This document shows positions 23,545 through 50,780 of a stretch of 64,000 nt of DNA, piece after piece. A program made the translations under genes and the position numbers. How positions within the stretch are numbered: position 1 is the stretch's first letter; each line of letters starts with the position of its first letter. The stretch comes from Actinostola sp. cb2023 (taxonomy: Eukaryota; Cnidaria; Anthozoa; Actiniaria; Actinostolidae). The stretch is from assembly GCA_033675265.1 (NCBI GenBank), contig JAUJYZ010001058.1, positions 2,445,001 to 2,509,000 of the forward strand. The letters are read 5' to 3'. The notes below the pieces were generated by a model. That model ran no database searches. It was not told the DNA's origin and saw only the letters and a program-made list of their open reading frames with translations.

Positions 23545-25296
23545 CTTGAATCAAGTGAAAACATATTAATAACATCGCATAACTTTCTTGTTATAACTGT
23601 AACATTTTCACGATATATCTCACCTTGATTTTGAAGACGATCGAACATTCAATGCAATCAGGAAATTCTTGCTCAGAACTAGTGCTACCAATATTCTACG
23701 AAATATCACAATTTCTTAGTTATTTAATCTATTTTGTTGTCCAGTAGTTCTGCCCGCTCTAGACAAGCTAATTAAACTTCTACAGTTCGTTAGTTGTGAG
23801 AGGACGGTAATGGAATGCCTCGACCTTTGGACTGGTTGACACAGTTCAAAGTGTCACCTGTTTTGCTTGGACAAACATACTTTTCATTAGTCTGAGATAT
23901 CGCCCGTTTTACATTGCATAAACTCGCTAAAAGTTCTAAACAACAATGGAATAGCAACAATTGTAAGGAATCATAGTTTTGAGCTTCTTTTTTGTCGGGA
24001 TTCTTAAACTTTTAGACCGATGGGAAAATGGTTGACAAATACCTCTAAAACTACTTGTCCTTTTGAGATACCAAATCATGTCAGTGATATATAAATAAGC
24101 TTTGCTATAAAGTAAATCCTATGTATCCACGTTTTCTTCTTTAAAAAAAGAAGACTTTGAATGAACCCCTGACCTCTTACTGAATAGCGATACAGGTGTT
24201 GTTATTTGTCTTTGCAAAGAGAGATATGTTAACAGTCTAACAGGTGGCAGCTACTGTCAAAAATATCGCTTTCTCATTGCGGAACGTTAACGATTATTAA
24301 AACCCAGGCCAACAACCAACCGTCAATCATCAGAAGAAGGTCAGTGCGTCTCAAGGAAAGTTGTATAGTAGATAGCTAGTTGTATGTTTTATGATAGCAA
24401 TTATTCGCGCTAGATGGAAAAGTTCGACGTCATTGAAGATGGCATTGCCTTTGCTGTCATTGCTAACCCTCTAAGGGCGCTTTCCTGACCATTTGCAGGA
24501 TAGACCAGTTTATCTGCGCCCTTATTTCAATAACGGAAGAAAATAAGTTGGGTGGACCTTGGAAATCGAAACATGGTTAGTTCTTGTTGCGCGTTCTGTC
24601 TGATTTCAAGATGGCGGCTGCTCATTGACTAGACAGACGGGGCAGTCTGGTCAAATGAAAACCGCTCTTAGTTTCGGTTATAGCTTCTTCTATTTAAGTC
24701 AGGTCAAATAATCTCTAATGAATCCATTTATACTGCCCATATATGCTGATGTAAAACGCGCTATACAATAAAACACACCCGAATAAAAGTCATATTTCCT
24801 ATTAGATTTTTGTATCAAAAGCTAAAGTATAACGGGAAAATAATTATTTATGAAAGGAATGCACAACAAGGACTACAGTAACAACCTGCTCCTGTGGACA
24901 GAATGTTGTGGCCGTAATTTCGTAAGGACGTTTTAGTAATTTAATGCCGGCAAAACATGTATGGGAGTTGCTGGTGCATGGCAGGCACAATAACCTTTGC
25001 CGTTGTGGAGAGGTACATCTAATTAGTTTTATATTATTAGTTTTATAAGTGGAATACATGAAGGTGTAGCTATATATCTTGAAGTTGCAGTCAGGTTTAC
25101 GATACATTATTGATTATGGTGTTTGTCTCTGAAATCTGTTTTTGTAGATAGACGTTTCGGCCATTGATTAATGGCTGAAACGTCTATCTACAAAAACAGA
25201 AGTCAGAAACAAACACCATAATGAATAAGGTGTAGCTGCTATGAAGTTTTAAAGTTGATGCTTTATTGTATTCAAGTAATCATATTAGCGAGAACA
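23545..25296. promoter_or_regulatory. Divergent intergenic region between gene 2 and gene 3
   Basis: These 1.75 kb separate two head-to-head start codons and so must hold both promoters if the starts are right. I could not pick out a convincing TATA box or initiator. A 107-bp hairpin occupies 25116-25222. Confidence 0.4.
25116..25222. repeat. Hairpin element near the gene 3 start
   Basis: TAGATAGACGTTTCGGCCAT and its complement form a long stem with a loop of a few bases. It lies 75 bp before the gene 3 start codon. Confidence 0.85.
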
Positions 25297-40208
<14,912 letters not shown>

Positions 40209-40374
40209 CAGACAACCTGTCCGACCGTACCTGCTAATCGAGATCATTGACCCGTGGCACCACTGGCATGCTGACAGTCAATAGCGATGTGGTTTAAAAG
40301 TCATTGATGAAAAGAAATCATTTGTTGAAGACTAATGTTTGCACGAACGTACCGGTAGATTCGATTCATAGGAA

Positions 40375-40990
40375 TTACAGTCGTTTCGCTTCTTAGTCTT
40401 TTCGCCTCCAGTCCTTTCGCTGCTAAGTCTTTTCGCCTCCAGTCCTTTCGCTGCTAAGTCTTTTCACCTCCAGTCCTTTCGCTGCTAAAACTTTTCGCCT
40501 TTTTGAATTTTAGGTTATGTACGGTCCTCAGTAAGTCTTTTCGCCTCCAGTTCATTCGCTTCTAAGTCTTTTCGCCTCCAGTCCGTTCGCTTCTAAGTCC
40601 GTTTTCGCCTCCAGTTCATTCGCTTCTAAGTCTTTTCGCCTCCAGTCCTTTCGCTTCCGTAAACGTTTCGCCTCCAGTCCGTTCGCTTCTAAGTCTTTTC
40701 GCCTCCAGTCCTTTCGCTTCTAAGTCTCAGTTTTCGCCTCCAGTCCTTTCGCTTCTATGTCTTTTCGCCTCCAGTCCGTTCGCTTCTAAGTCTTTTCGCC
40801 TCCAGTCCTTTCGCTTCTAAGTCTTTTCGCCTCCAGTCCTTTCGCTTCTAAGTCTTTTCGCCTCCAGTCCGTTCGCTTCTAAGTCTTTTCGCCTCCAGTC
40901 CGTTCGCTTCTAAGCTTCTTTTCGCCTCCAGTCCTTTCGCTTCTAAGTCTTTTCGCCTTCAGTCCGTTCGCTTCTAAGTCTTTTCGCGTG
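40375..40990. repeat. 31-bp minisatellite downstream of gene 3
   Basis: About 20 units like TTTTCGCCTCCAGTCCTTTCGCTTCTAAGTC, split into two alternating forms (CCTTTCG and CCGTTCG). It starts about 170 bp after the stop codon. Confidence 0.9.
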
Positions 40991-41129
40991 TTGAATTTGC
41001 GCGATATAAATAACTGTTATTATATATAAATGTTATATGAAGTCTTTTCGCCAATATCATTCAGTATCCCGGGATACAATAGTTACCCTGATTCAAAACC
41101 TTTAGTGATTATTTTGGTCCGTAATTTTT

Positions 41130-41430
41130 CTTGTAATTAATTTATTCAGTTGTGGTCATTGTAAATAGTTATCATGAATGTAGTTTTTCAGCTCATTAAC
41201 TGTTTGGAAACGTGGCACATTTTTTAATGAGAATGCTTGATGCCTGCTCTTGTTCAACGGGTTTAGTACCAGCTCCAACACATAAATATTCGGTTTATGC
41301 AACCAAAATATGCTCTGAATAAATTAATTACGAGAAAAATTACCGAAATCCTTTGCAGTCTTGGAGTGTTGACTGTTGCTTCGGCTGCAACAACGATTTT
41401 TGAAATAGGTGTATATATAATACGTTCGTA
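41130..41430 (+). mobile_element. Foldback-family repeat, copy near 41 kb
   Basis: It shares CCGAAATCCTTTGCAGTCTT and about 60 flanking bases with two places in 62868-63295. Its first part is the inverse of 63100-63190. Confidence 0.65.
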
Positions 41431-41571
41431 GAGGTCTTTGTATGCAGTAGATAGAAAAAAGTCCTCATACATATGCAAAAGAGGCCGTATGGAGTCAAAC
41501 AAACGGCCGATAAATGATCGATGTTGTGTAGTGTTTTGGCGATAAATACTGGTTGCCTAATAAAATATAAT

Positions 41572-41602
41572 TGGGGGGGGGGGGGGGGGGGAGGGAGGGG
41601 GT
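41572..41602. repeat. Poly-G run
   Basis: About 20 consecutive G followed by a GGGAGGG-rich tail. Confidence 0.9.
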
Positions 41603-41659
41603 GGGGACGACGTTTCTCATGCTCTGACGTTTATTGAATCGGTGAATTTGAACTGACTT

Positions 41660-42549
41660 ATCATATCAAACTTATGTTATACAAAAGGTCATTGTTTCAC
41701 ATATGCAGATGAGGCGAGTCTTGTTTAGGCGAAAAACAGCATGATTTTGATACATTTTTGCTTTTTACTGCATTGTTAAAATACAAATCAAAAACCTACC
41801 AACGGAATATAAAAGACGAATATGTAAGGAATGAATAAACTGGCAATTCAAGCACAAATAAAGAGGTTTGAAGGTGGCATTTTCCGTTTCTTCAAAGTCA
41901 ATCGAACTGAAATCTCTGAAGAGCCATAGGAGAGCGTGACATACGCTGCACACAAAATCCCTCTGAATTCTTTGGGAATTGTGTCAATCAAAAACCTACC
42001 GCCGGATTCTAATGCTCTGTAATTGTACGCGCATTTTGATATAAAATACATGTATATTAAACTTAATTAAGCGGTGGCAAAATGAAATCTAAAACTCTTT
42101 GTTTGGTAATTGTGAACATCATATTGGTGCTCTGTATCGCGGTCTGTACTGTAGAAGCTACATAGGCCGGCGAATTCGCAAATAAATTATGGCTCGGAAA
42201 GGACGTTTTTTGAAGGCAATTTCCAATATTTACACGCACGAGATCAATAAGTTAGTTCGAATTTGTGATATATTTTCCCGTTGAGGAAACATATGCAGCT
42301 TTTCCATCCTCTCTTATATTTTAGCTACCTGATTTACACATTGTCAAAGGAAAAATATGAATTCAGAAATGATATATAAACCAGTCACGTACGAATCTGC
42401 TTTATTTAGCGGTCATAGTGAACAAATTGCTGGATCAATCGGGCCTCGCGTGCATTAGTAAACAAAGCATTAAAAAAAACGTTGTCCGCGTGATACTGGA
42501 TCCCAACAGGAGCAAATGTTCAATGATGCAGGACATAAGTTTGATATGT
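41660..42549 (+). mobile_element. 890-bp element with 15-bp TIRs, copy 2
   Basis: It begins CATATCAAACTTATG and ends CATAAGTTTGATATG, exact inverted ends. The other copy is at 16765-17650 in inverse orientation. Open stretches inside lie in the same place in both copies but are short and broken. Confidence 0.8.
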
Positions 42550-42718
42550 TTGTGACAAATAACAAAGTGAAGTGCTTTATATTCTGTCCAGAGGAGACGA
42601 GGCATTGTAGCTCTGGTAGAACGTTTAAGAACCTCTCTCTTATGTCTTACTTTATAATATTATTCAGTGCTGCAACCCCATGCGTATTAAAATGTGCCAC
42701 CATGATTTCCCAAGGCTC

Positions 42719-42754
<36 letters not shown>

Positions 42755-42766
42755 CCCCCCCGGGCC
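42719..42766. repeat. Poly-C run
   Basis: A C run of over 30 bases with a short GC-rich tail. Confidence 0.9.
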
Positions 42767-43730
42767 CCTTTCAATGTTGCTATTTGGCCTCGAAATTTTA
42801 AGGAGAGCTCTTAGACGATCCGAAGAGCTATCGGGGAAATACACTTTCCTTAATTGTCGAGACTATTAAAAGCTTAGCTTCATTTCCCTGATAATCTAAA
42901 GCGCCATTAGTTAATCGGGCTTCCTTTTGGAAGGCCCGACTCTAAAAATGCAGTCCGGTCGCCAACGTCGTTGTGTTCTTCTATGACCTCAAATCGCCAA
43001 CTGGGTTCTACAGCGCATGCGCCTTGTGCCGGCCGGTAAGTTAATCACCGAAGGCTCTAACAACATGGTTTATCAACACGAGACAACGCTTTTCGCAAAC
43101 CTTGTTGGAGGAATGTTATGTCGTCTTGTTTTCAAAATAACCACAATAATTCATAGAGATATGGATTTATCAATCCAGTACGTCTAGTACTGCAAAGGGT
43201 TTCGAGACCTTTAGAACTTAGAAAGTGAGTTGATACACGCAGTGAAGAGAAAAAAGCAATTACGTCAGTTGTGAGGTTTTTACACCGAGCTTAAGTAAAC
43301 CCATATCTACACTTCATCCAAACATTGTTTAATCACTCTGCGATGTCTAGTTTATGTATACGATTTGTATAATTTGTATGGATATGTTGTAGTTCAATAT
43401 GGATTCTGGTACAATTTGTTTTGAACTGGTACAATTTGTTTTGAACTGGTACAATTTGTTTTGAACTGGTACAATCTGGCATTCTTAAAAGGGATTTTAT
43501 TTTGGGGACTCATTAAAAAAACAGGGGCTTGGATTTTTTTAGGGGGTTCTCAAAAGAACTATACGACTTCCTGGCACCCACCCCTCCCTTCATTCTCTCC
43601 CTACCTACCCCTCCCTTCATTCTCTCCCTACCTACCCCTCCTTTCCTTTCCTGTCTGCCTACATTAATTCTGTCTATCTGTCTATTTAATACCATATTAA
43701 CATATTTTTTCAATTTTTGTCTTACCTTGT

Positions 43731-43800
43731 CTGGGACTCGAACTCCGAACTCTGACTGTAGACCAGCGTTGACCAGCGCATTAACCAACTATGCCATCGA
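43731..43800 (-). repeat. tRNA-derived sequence (SINE head or tRNA pseudogene)
   Basis: Read on the minus strand this has a box A-like TGGCATAGTTGGTTAATGCG and, about 45 bases on, a box B-like GAGTTCGAGTCCC. These are the two internal RNA polymerase III promoter elements in tRNA spacing. I could not fold a complete cloverleaf with acceptor stem, so a functional tRNA is not claimed. It lies inside the composite element at 42917-45182. Confidence 0.5.
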
Positions 43801-44559
43801 GGATTTCGATGTCGGTTTAGCATCACATTTACATTTTATTAATGTTTTTCATTTTCTATTACGTCATTATGTCATTTAAATTCACGCATGCGCGCTAGAT
43901 CAAAACGTGGACTTAGCAAAATGGCGGATCACGAACCATGGGTTGATCGTGAGGCTTTCTAACGAGAAATAACAACCTGAAACAGGAAACTAAAAGTAAA
44001 CATTCGCTTGTGATTTTCGTACTTGAAGACACATTTTATGAAAAGGCAAAGAAATTCCTAAACCGTCAAAGCGTACCTGTCTTGTTCTATAGTGGCGCCT
44101 GGTTCAATTCAAGGACCGGGCGCGAGTTGAGTTGTGAGCCGGTTCGTTCTCTCCCTTGCTTCGATGAATTTTCTCCCGGTACTCCGGTTTTCCTCCCTCG
44201 GTAAAAACGAACTAGTGAGATGAGTGTTGGGTGTACAGAATATATAATGTAGTAAGAAGTGAGTGTGAGAGTCTTGTCCCCACTAGCCATACTGATATCA
44301 ACACTTGACACGTTAAACATGATATTTATTTATTTATTTTACTAGTAGCTGTATTCACATCGAGTGCCTGTCTTGCTCTCTAGTAGAACGAAGTAGGTTT
44401 TATTCACGTCAACGTGTCAACGCTTCCCTGTCTTGCTCTCTAGTAGAACGAAGCAGCTTGTATTCACGTCAACACGTACTCGAACGTACATATGTACCTG
44501 TCTTGCTCTCTAGTAGAACGAAGCAGATTGTATTCATTCCTACCAAGTCTACCCCAATA

Positions 44560-44860
44560 CTAACCCTAAACCTAACCCCAAGGTACTTGATTACTATATA
44601 GCAATAAAATACAAAGTCTTCCCTATCCCTAACCCTAAACCTAACCCCAAGGTACAAGGCTTCATGATTTTAATAAAATACAAAGTCTTCCCCAATACTA
44701 ACCCTAAACCTAACCCCAAGGTACTTCATGATTATAATAAAATACAAAGTCTTCCCCAATACTAACCCTAAACCTAACCCCAAGGTACTTCATGATTATA
44801 ATAAAATACAAAGTCTTCCCCAATACTAACCCTAAACCTAACCCCAAGGTACTTCATGTT
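44560..44860. repeat. 65-bp repeat with telomere-like CCCTAAACCTAACCCC core
   Basis: Five units containing CTAACCCTAAACCTAACCCC separated by AAGGTACTTCATGATTATAA-like spacers. It lies inside the composite element at 42917-45182. Confidence 0.85.
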
Positions 44861-45283
44861 GTACCAGTTCAAAACAAATTGTAGCAGTTCAAAACAAATT
44901 GTACCAGTTCAAAACAAATTGTACCGGTACAAAACCAAATTGTACCAGAATCCATATTGAACTACAACAGATATATTAATGGTACCAAATAAACTATGTC
45001 ATTGTCATTCATGATTCACTGAGTTTGTGAAATCGCAGTACTGAAATTGCAAGGAAAGCATGTTCTACCGAGTCACGCAATGAGCGACCAAACACTGTTT
45101 TAATCGCACTAAGATATCTATATCTAGTTCAAATAGCCTACATATCAGTTAGAAGTCCGACTTCACGCTAGCTAGTAGAGTTAGTTTTATCACTATATAA
45201 GCAGGGTGATTGCATACGATACCAGTGTTACAGTGCAGTTTATGGATTTGTTCATACATAGCTAAACACTATCAACATACATA

Positions 45284-48200
45284 CTACTCGCTACTTAGTA
45301 TGGCTCGTATGTTTCCAATCACGTAGTGCATTGCACTCTGGGATCGTACTCTCGCCTGCAGCTTGGACATCCTCTTGTTACGCTCCGCGGGCTCCATGCT
45401 AAGAGCGGAATGCATAGTATGGACCATACATTGTATACAATTAGGATCGACCTGAAGAACGGTAACAAATAACACAGAATCAGAGCGAAGTTAATTTCTG
45501 TAGCTTCATAGGGAACATATGGCGTAACTAACCTTCAAAGCTTCCAGCATCGTTGCTGCAGCTCCTGCAAACCTTGACAAAATTAGAACCCCAGGAGGTG
45601 CTTGGTAACGTTGACAAGCAACGTATTCCATAGCAACCAGGTTCATGCCATCTCTAAGTGGCGTTACCAAGGCAACGTCCGCTTTCTTGTACAACACTGC
45701 CAGATCTTGCTGAGAGACCTTTTCAAAGATCATCTCGATCCTTGAAGAAAACCCTTTCTTACTAAGCTCCATGTTTGTCTTGTTGACGAGGTCTTCTAAT
45801 TCGCTGCGGAGTTCTTTGAAGGATAGGCTTCCACTTCTACACGGTACAGCTATTTGTATATATGTTACAAGACCATCAAAGTGTGGGAACTGGTGGAGAA
45901 GACTTTGGAAAGCTCGTACCTTATGGAGGAGACCCTTGGTATAGTCAATCCGATCCACACCGACCATGATTGATTTTACAGCTGGCGTCTTACAAAGTTC
46001 CTTTATCTTTGTTGGACATTCCTAAACAATAAAAAGCCATAAAATAATTACCGTGAATTGCGTCATGTCCCCAGTAACTCGTTCATGCTACTCATGCATA
46101 AAGTGAAACAATAGTGAACTTGGTAAGATGTCCGTTAGGCTTTTGTTGCTCGTAATGTTGCAGAAGTAGGACTCGATTCTACTTCTGTAACAGTTGCGCG
46201 CAACATGTTGCAGAGGTGGACACACGCTGCAACAATACGTGTTGCGTGAAATGTTGCGCGCAATGTTGCACCGTGTGTCTGGCCCTTAACGTTCAAACGC
46301 CTCCCCTGGTTCGATCTAGTTGTTCCTGGGGAGATGGCGGCTGAAATAAGCCACTTCATGCTGTCGTCCGCCATTTTGAATTGGGACAAACTCGACAAAA
46401 TTTATAGAAATTTGTTTATCATGATAACCTTTACCTCGGAGAATTCTCCACAACTGTAACCAGAAATACTGTCAACTGAAATTCCTGCTGGAATCACTCG
46501 TACCAGGACCTCACGTTCTTGGTAAGAAACCTTCATGTTGGTGGTATATATATCCACGCGAACACCCATGTGCTTCACACAGCAATCAATGAAGTTACGG
46601 CGAAACTCTTCGGTGTGGAAACCTATCATACTACTACCTGCAGATTCATTAAATCGATTAAATTAGAAGATCGATTGTAATTATTTGATTGTAATGATAG
46701 AAACATTCAAAAATTGAGAGTAATCATCAGGCAGAATGAGGCGACATCAGTATACCTTTATGTCGCCTTTTTCATTGTCTTGTTTGTTAGATTGTTAGCT
46801 GTATTTTAGTATATATGCCACACAAGTGAATAGTGCTTATTCGTGCGCTGTGATTGGTTAATCAAACTAGGGATATCCTAGGGGCTATTTATCTCCGAGC
46901 AAAACAAGATGGCGTCGCATTTAATTTCGCGAGCGTGTCTACTCACCGATACGGAGGGGAATAATTGTTAAATTTGATTGCCCAGTTTTCTGTCTTCTAG
47001 TTCGACCGTCCACCCGCCTGTAGTCTGGTCCGACCGTGGCGAGGGACGAGAACATCAGTTTTACTTTATTTATTTATTTTACCAGTAGCTGATGGCAACT
47101 TTGAAATGAGTTATTTCCATGCTTCTACAAAGATTTAAGCTATAAAACTTGGCTAAAAGGAATGAACAAACTAACAAAGAAATCAAAGTAAAAAGGCACA
47201 TTTTAATTTTGAGGCAACTCACTATTAGGCTTTCCTGGACGACAAGAGTAAACGACCCTAATTATACTTGGAGCACGTCGCATCCATTGTACGCGAAAAG
47301 TGTTACACACTTACCAAGCATTCCTTCGAGAATGTCTTCAAAATACGCAAGCTTTTCAAAATTCGCTGGTGAAGGAAATGGGATGTGAAGAAAGAATCCA
47401 ATTGGACAGACACGATCATTCGAAGCAAGCATCTAAAAAATATGGAAGAATTGAAATGCAAATTTAAAAGTTATTCCGTTATTTATTGTAAAATCAGTCT
47501 AGAACTCTAGTTACGCATAAAGGCTGTAGGGTACAATTTACGGTAACGGAACAGAAGCCAATGCAAAAACGCGCCGAAAAGCAGTTTGCGTTTGAACTTC
47601 TGAGCCCGCGCCGCGTATTATTGAAAATCGCGCTATAACGAAGTCTTGAAGGTGCCTGGAAAACATTTTACAAAGTGTCACACTGATTGATCAAATGTGA
47701 TCAGATGCCAAAACTTTAGTGGGCGATTCTCCCAGACACTTTTCTGAAGGAGGTCACGTGAGGCGGGATGTTTGATTAACCAAGATTAATGGTCTTGTAG
47801 GCAAAGAAGGAGTAACGCCCTCTCCAGCCACATCCCCAAGCCGGCATATTTTCAGTACCTGTCTAACAAGTTTAGGAACAAGCAGAAGTTGAAAGTCGTG
47901 GATCCATAATAATGGCTGTTGGCCTTGAGTGAGTGATTCCATTGTGTGTTCCATTGTTTTTTCAGCAAACTTTTTATTCACTTCTTTGTACCCCTTTTTA
48001 TTGAAGATAAAACAATGAACCAAGTTAGTAATTCGACAACAGATAAGGAAAATTTCGGAATACGCACATCATAGTACGCCACTTGACAGAGTCTCCTTCT
48101 CTCGCACTCTGCCAAGCAGGGTAACGCATTACGCTACTTGACAGACTCTCCTTTCTCTCGCACTCTGCCAAGCAGAGTAACGCAGTACGCTACTTGACAG

Positions 48201-50780
48201 ACTCTCCTTTCTCTCACACTTTGCCAAGCAGGGTAACGCAGTACGCTACTTGACAGAGTCTCCTGCTCACGCACTCTGCCAAGCAGGGTAACGCAGTACG
48301 CTACTTGACAGAGTCTCCTTTCTCTCACACTCTGCCAAGCAGGGTAACGCAGTACGCTACTTGACAGAGTATCCTTCTCTCGCACTCTGCCAAGCAGGGT
48401 AACGCAGTACGCTATTTGACAGAGTCTCCTTCTCACGCACTCTGCCAAGCAGGGTTACGCCAGAGTACGCTATTTGGCGGAGTTACCTTGCTCTAAATAT
48501 AATATTTGAGAATATTTGGTTTTGTGACGTCATGCCATCTGTACATGTGTATTTGTACTCTCATAACACACGGTCATCGACCAATCAAAGCGCGCGTAAA
48601 TATAATTATCATTCACATTATTTTCTCCGTGATTTTCATTGGTCGAGAGACGACTACGTCACTGCAGATAACTTCCTAAGAATAAGTGCTGTCGTTCTCC
48701 TCGACAATGGCAGCTCGATTTGTCCAGAGTTGTTTAGGAATAAGAAAATAACGTGAATGATAAAACAATTATTGAACTCGGTCTTCTAATTATTCCAATT
48801 ATATATAAAATCTCCCAAAATCTTACCATCCATGCATTGCTGGGCAGCAAATCATCAGACACTACGTGTTCAACAGCATTATGAAATAGAGGCCATAGTT
48901 TGTCATTAGACCATATTAGGTGATTCTTGCAATCATCCATTGAGATGGGCACACCCCTTATCTAATAATTATGCAAGTATTGATGTAAAATAAGCCACCA
49001 TGATGATGGGGCAATGACCCGAAAGCTTCGGAAATAAACATATTAATGAAGTAAGAATTAATTACCGAGAACGGAGGCAACTTTTATTGTGATCAGCGTA
49101 ACCATCTTCACCTCGAGCATCATTATCTAGTACATAATCATGCGATGGCTATTTTATCTGGTTCTAGTGTTTTGAGTTTTAGCTTTATCAGTGCTAAATA
49201 ATAATTGTAAGTCGACAAGTCACAACATCGTACAATACTATCTCTACATTTTCTGGTTGTCGTGATTAGTATGGGAATCATTCTGTTAATTTATTTTCTT
49301 TATCTCTCCCACGTTCATAAAATGTTAAATTTATGTTGCAAAAATGGAATTTTACGTTGTCGTTTTTGCGTCGCAAAAGCCTTTCGTCCTCCAGAAAAGA
49401 GGCGTTGTCAACCATTCCACCCAGCCATAGCACCTTGTGTTGGTGTGAGAATTCATCGTCCAATACGTTCTGCAACGCAGTAACAAGTCCAGAAACACTA
49501 AAAACATTTAAAACGTGACAATCAGATCGAACAAAACAAATGACTCAAATTAGCAAAACATTTAGGAGGATATTCTGCAGGTGCGTGACAATATATTTGA
49601 AGCTTTATAAAGATATTATATACAAGGAACGGAGAAAAGGAAGGAATAATGGATGAAAGAAAAAGTTAAGACTTAATGGATGAATGAATGAATGAATGGA
49701 TGAATGGATGGATGAATGAATGAATGAATGAATGAATGAATGAATGGATGAATGGATGGATGAATGAATGAATGAATGAATGAATGAATGGATGGATGGA
49801 TGAATGAATGAATGAATGAATGAATGAATGAATGAATGAATGAATGAATGAATGAATGAATGGATGAATGGATGAATGGATGAATGAATGAATGAATGAA
49901 TAGATGGATGAATGGATGAATGAATGAATGAATGAATGAATGGATGAATGGATGAATGAATGAATGAATGAATGAATGAATGAATGAATGGATGAATGAA
50001 TGAATGAATGAATGAATGAATGGATGAATGAATGAATGAATGAATGAATGAATGAATGAATGAATGAATGAATGAATGGATGAATGAATGAATGAATGAA
50101 TGAATGGATGAATGAATGAATGAATGAAAGAAACTATTGTGATCGCGCCTTTGGGGAAAAGACGGTTACACACAAAAACTAGATCTCGGTTTGTGCTTCT
50201 TCTTTAAATAATATCTTCTCAAATTGTTCATCACATCAAGAGAATATTGCGTCTAAGCTGGATCTGAGTGAGTTCTACTGTGTAGCAACTTTTACAGTAC
50301 GTGTACGTGTACGTGAAACTAACTCGAACTACTATTGGTTGCTATGCAGTAGAGTCAACTGATTATAACTAGTAAACCCTAAAATAAGTTATTAATAAAA
50401 AGTGTAAGTTATCTGATTAGGTTTGCTTATAAACTAACTTAAAGGTAGATGTAGGGGAAAAGTTGTTTCTAACACAGCTATGTAAAATACATTTATGAAA
50501 GCATGTACGGTAATTAAAAGGGGATTTTCAGGGGTAAAGTTGAGAAAAGGTGTGAACACGTAGTTCGACCAATATTCAGGATGGGAGGAGTTTTAGTTAC
50601 TCGCAGAGGCAACCAACTCATTGCGCATGCTATTGATATCTAGAGAGCAACATCGTTGTACCTCTTTGTCGCCTCCTTATCTCCTGTATCATCGTTCAGC
50701 TTCAACTCGTATGGGAGACGATTTGCTACGATAATTATAAATAGCTCCAAAGGACCATCGTCGGCGTAGGGTGTCTCCAT
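45284..50780 (-). CDS. TPS: Trehalose-6-phosphate synthase (GT20), synthase domain only
   Basis: The enzyme transfers glucose from UDP-glucose to glucose-6-phosphate in the cytosol, making trehalose-6-phosphate. Exons seen: 50662-50780 (ATG; ANRLPYEL), 49356-49497 (SGLVTAL), 48827-48956 (LWPLFH), 47859-47993 (WIHDFQLLLVP, the HDYHL-type motif), 47315-47432 (GFFLHIPFPS), 46435-46637 (IGFHT), 45533-46021 and 45284-45451 (stop). The 45533-46021 exon has VDRIDYTKG, with the Arg and Lys expected to bind phosphates and nucleotide, then PLRDGMNLVAMEYVA and GVLILSRFAGAA. Total is about 500 residues, the usual length for a synthase without a phosphatase domain; none is visible downstream. Phases join except between 49356 and 48956, where one base is out of register and the usual PVFL-type segment is missing. 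A small unseen exon probably lies there. Convergent with the gene at 25297-40208. Introns hold a 56-bp minisatellite and a tetranucleotide array. Confidence 0.9.
46139..46300. repeat. AATGTTGC-rich dispersed repeat
   Basis: CGTAATGTTGCAG and GCAACATGTTGC motifs in alternating orientation. A related stretch lies at about 35560-35645. It lies in a TPS intron. Confidence 0.5.
48060..48480. repeat. 56-bp minisatellite in a TPS intron
   Basis: About seven units containing CACTCTGCCAAGCAGGGTAA and TACGCTACTTGACAGAGTCT, starting shortly before the exon 47859-47993. Confidence 0.9.
49675..50128. repeat. (GAAT)n/(GGAT)n microsatellite
   Basis: About 450 bp of tetranucleotide repeat in TPS intron 1. 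The open minus-strand frame is a repeat artefact. Confidence 0.95.

Larger units (their letters stand above)
42917..45182 (+). mobile_element. Composite element of about 2.3 kb with hairpin ends (possibly Helitron-like)
   Basis: The left end begins TCGGGCTTCC and folds at once with GGAAGGCCCGA. The right end has a GAAGTCCGACTTC palindrome followed by CACGCTAGCTAG. A related copy lies inverted at 52032-52826. The interior between about 43390 and 44985 is bounded by inverted repeats (GGTACAATTTGTTTTGAACT and complement) and holds a tRNA-like sequence, 61-69 bp repeats at 44367-44530 and telomere-like repeats at 44560-44860, so it looks like a nested element. A 5' TC, a 3' hairpin and CTAG are Helitron traits, but the flanking A/T rule is only partly met. 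Confidence 0.6.

Noticed and set aside
23373..23648. Longer 91-codon frame as first exon of gene 2
   Set aside because: It ends in phase 0, which does not fit the phase-1 exon ends of the paralogues; the frame starting at 23544 does and gives a better signal peptide.
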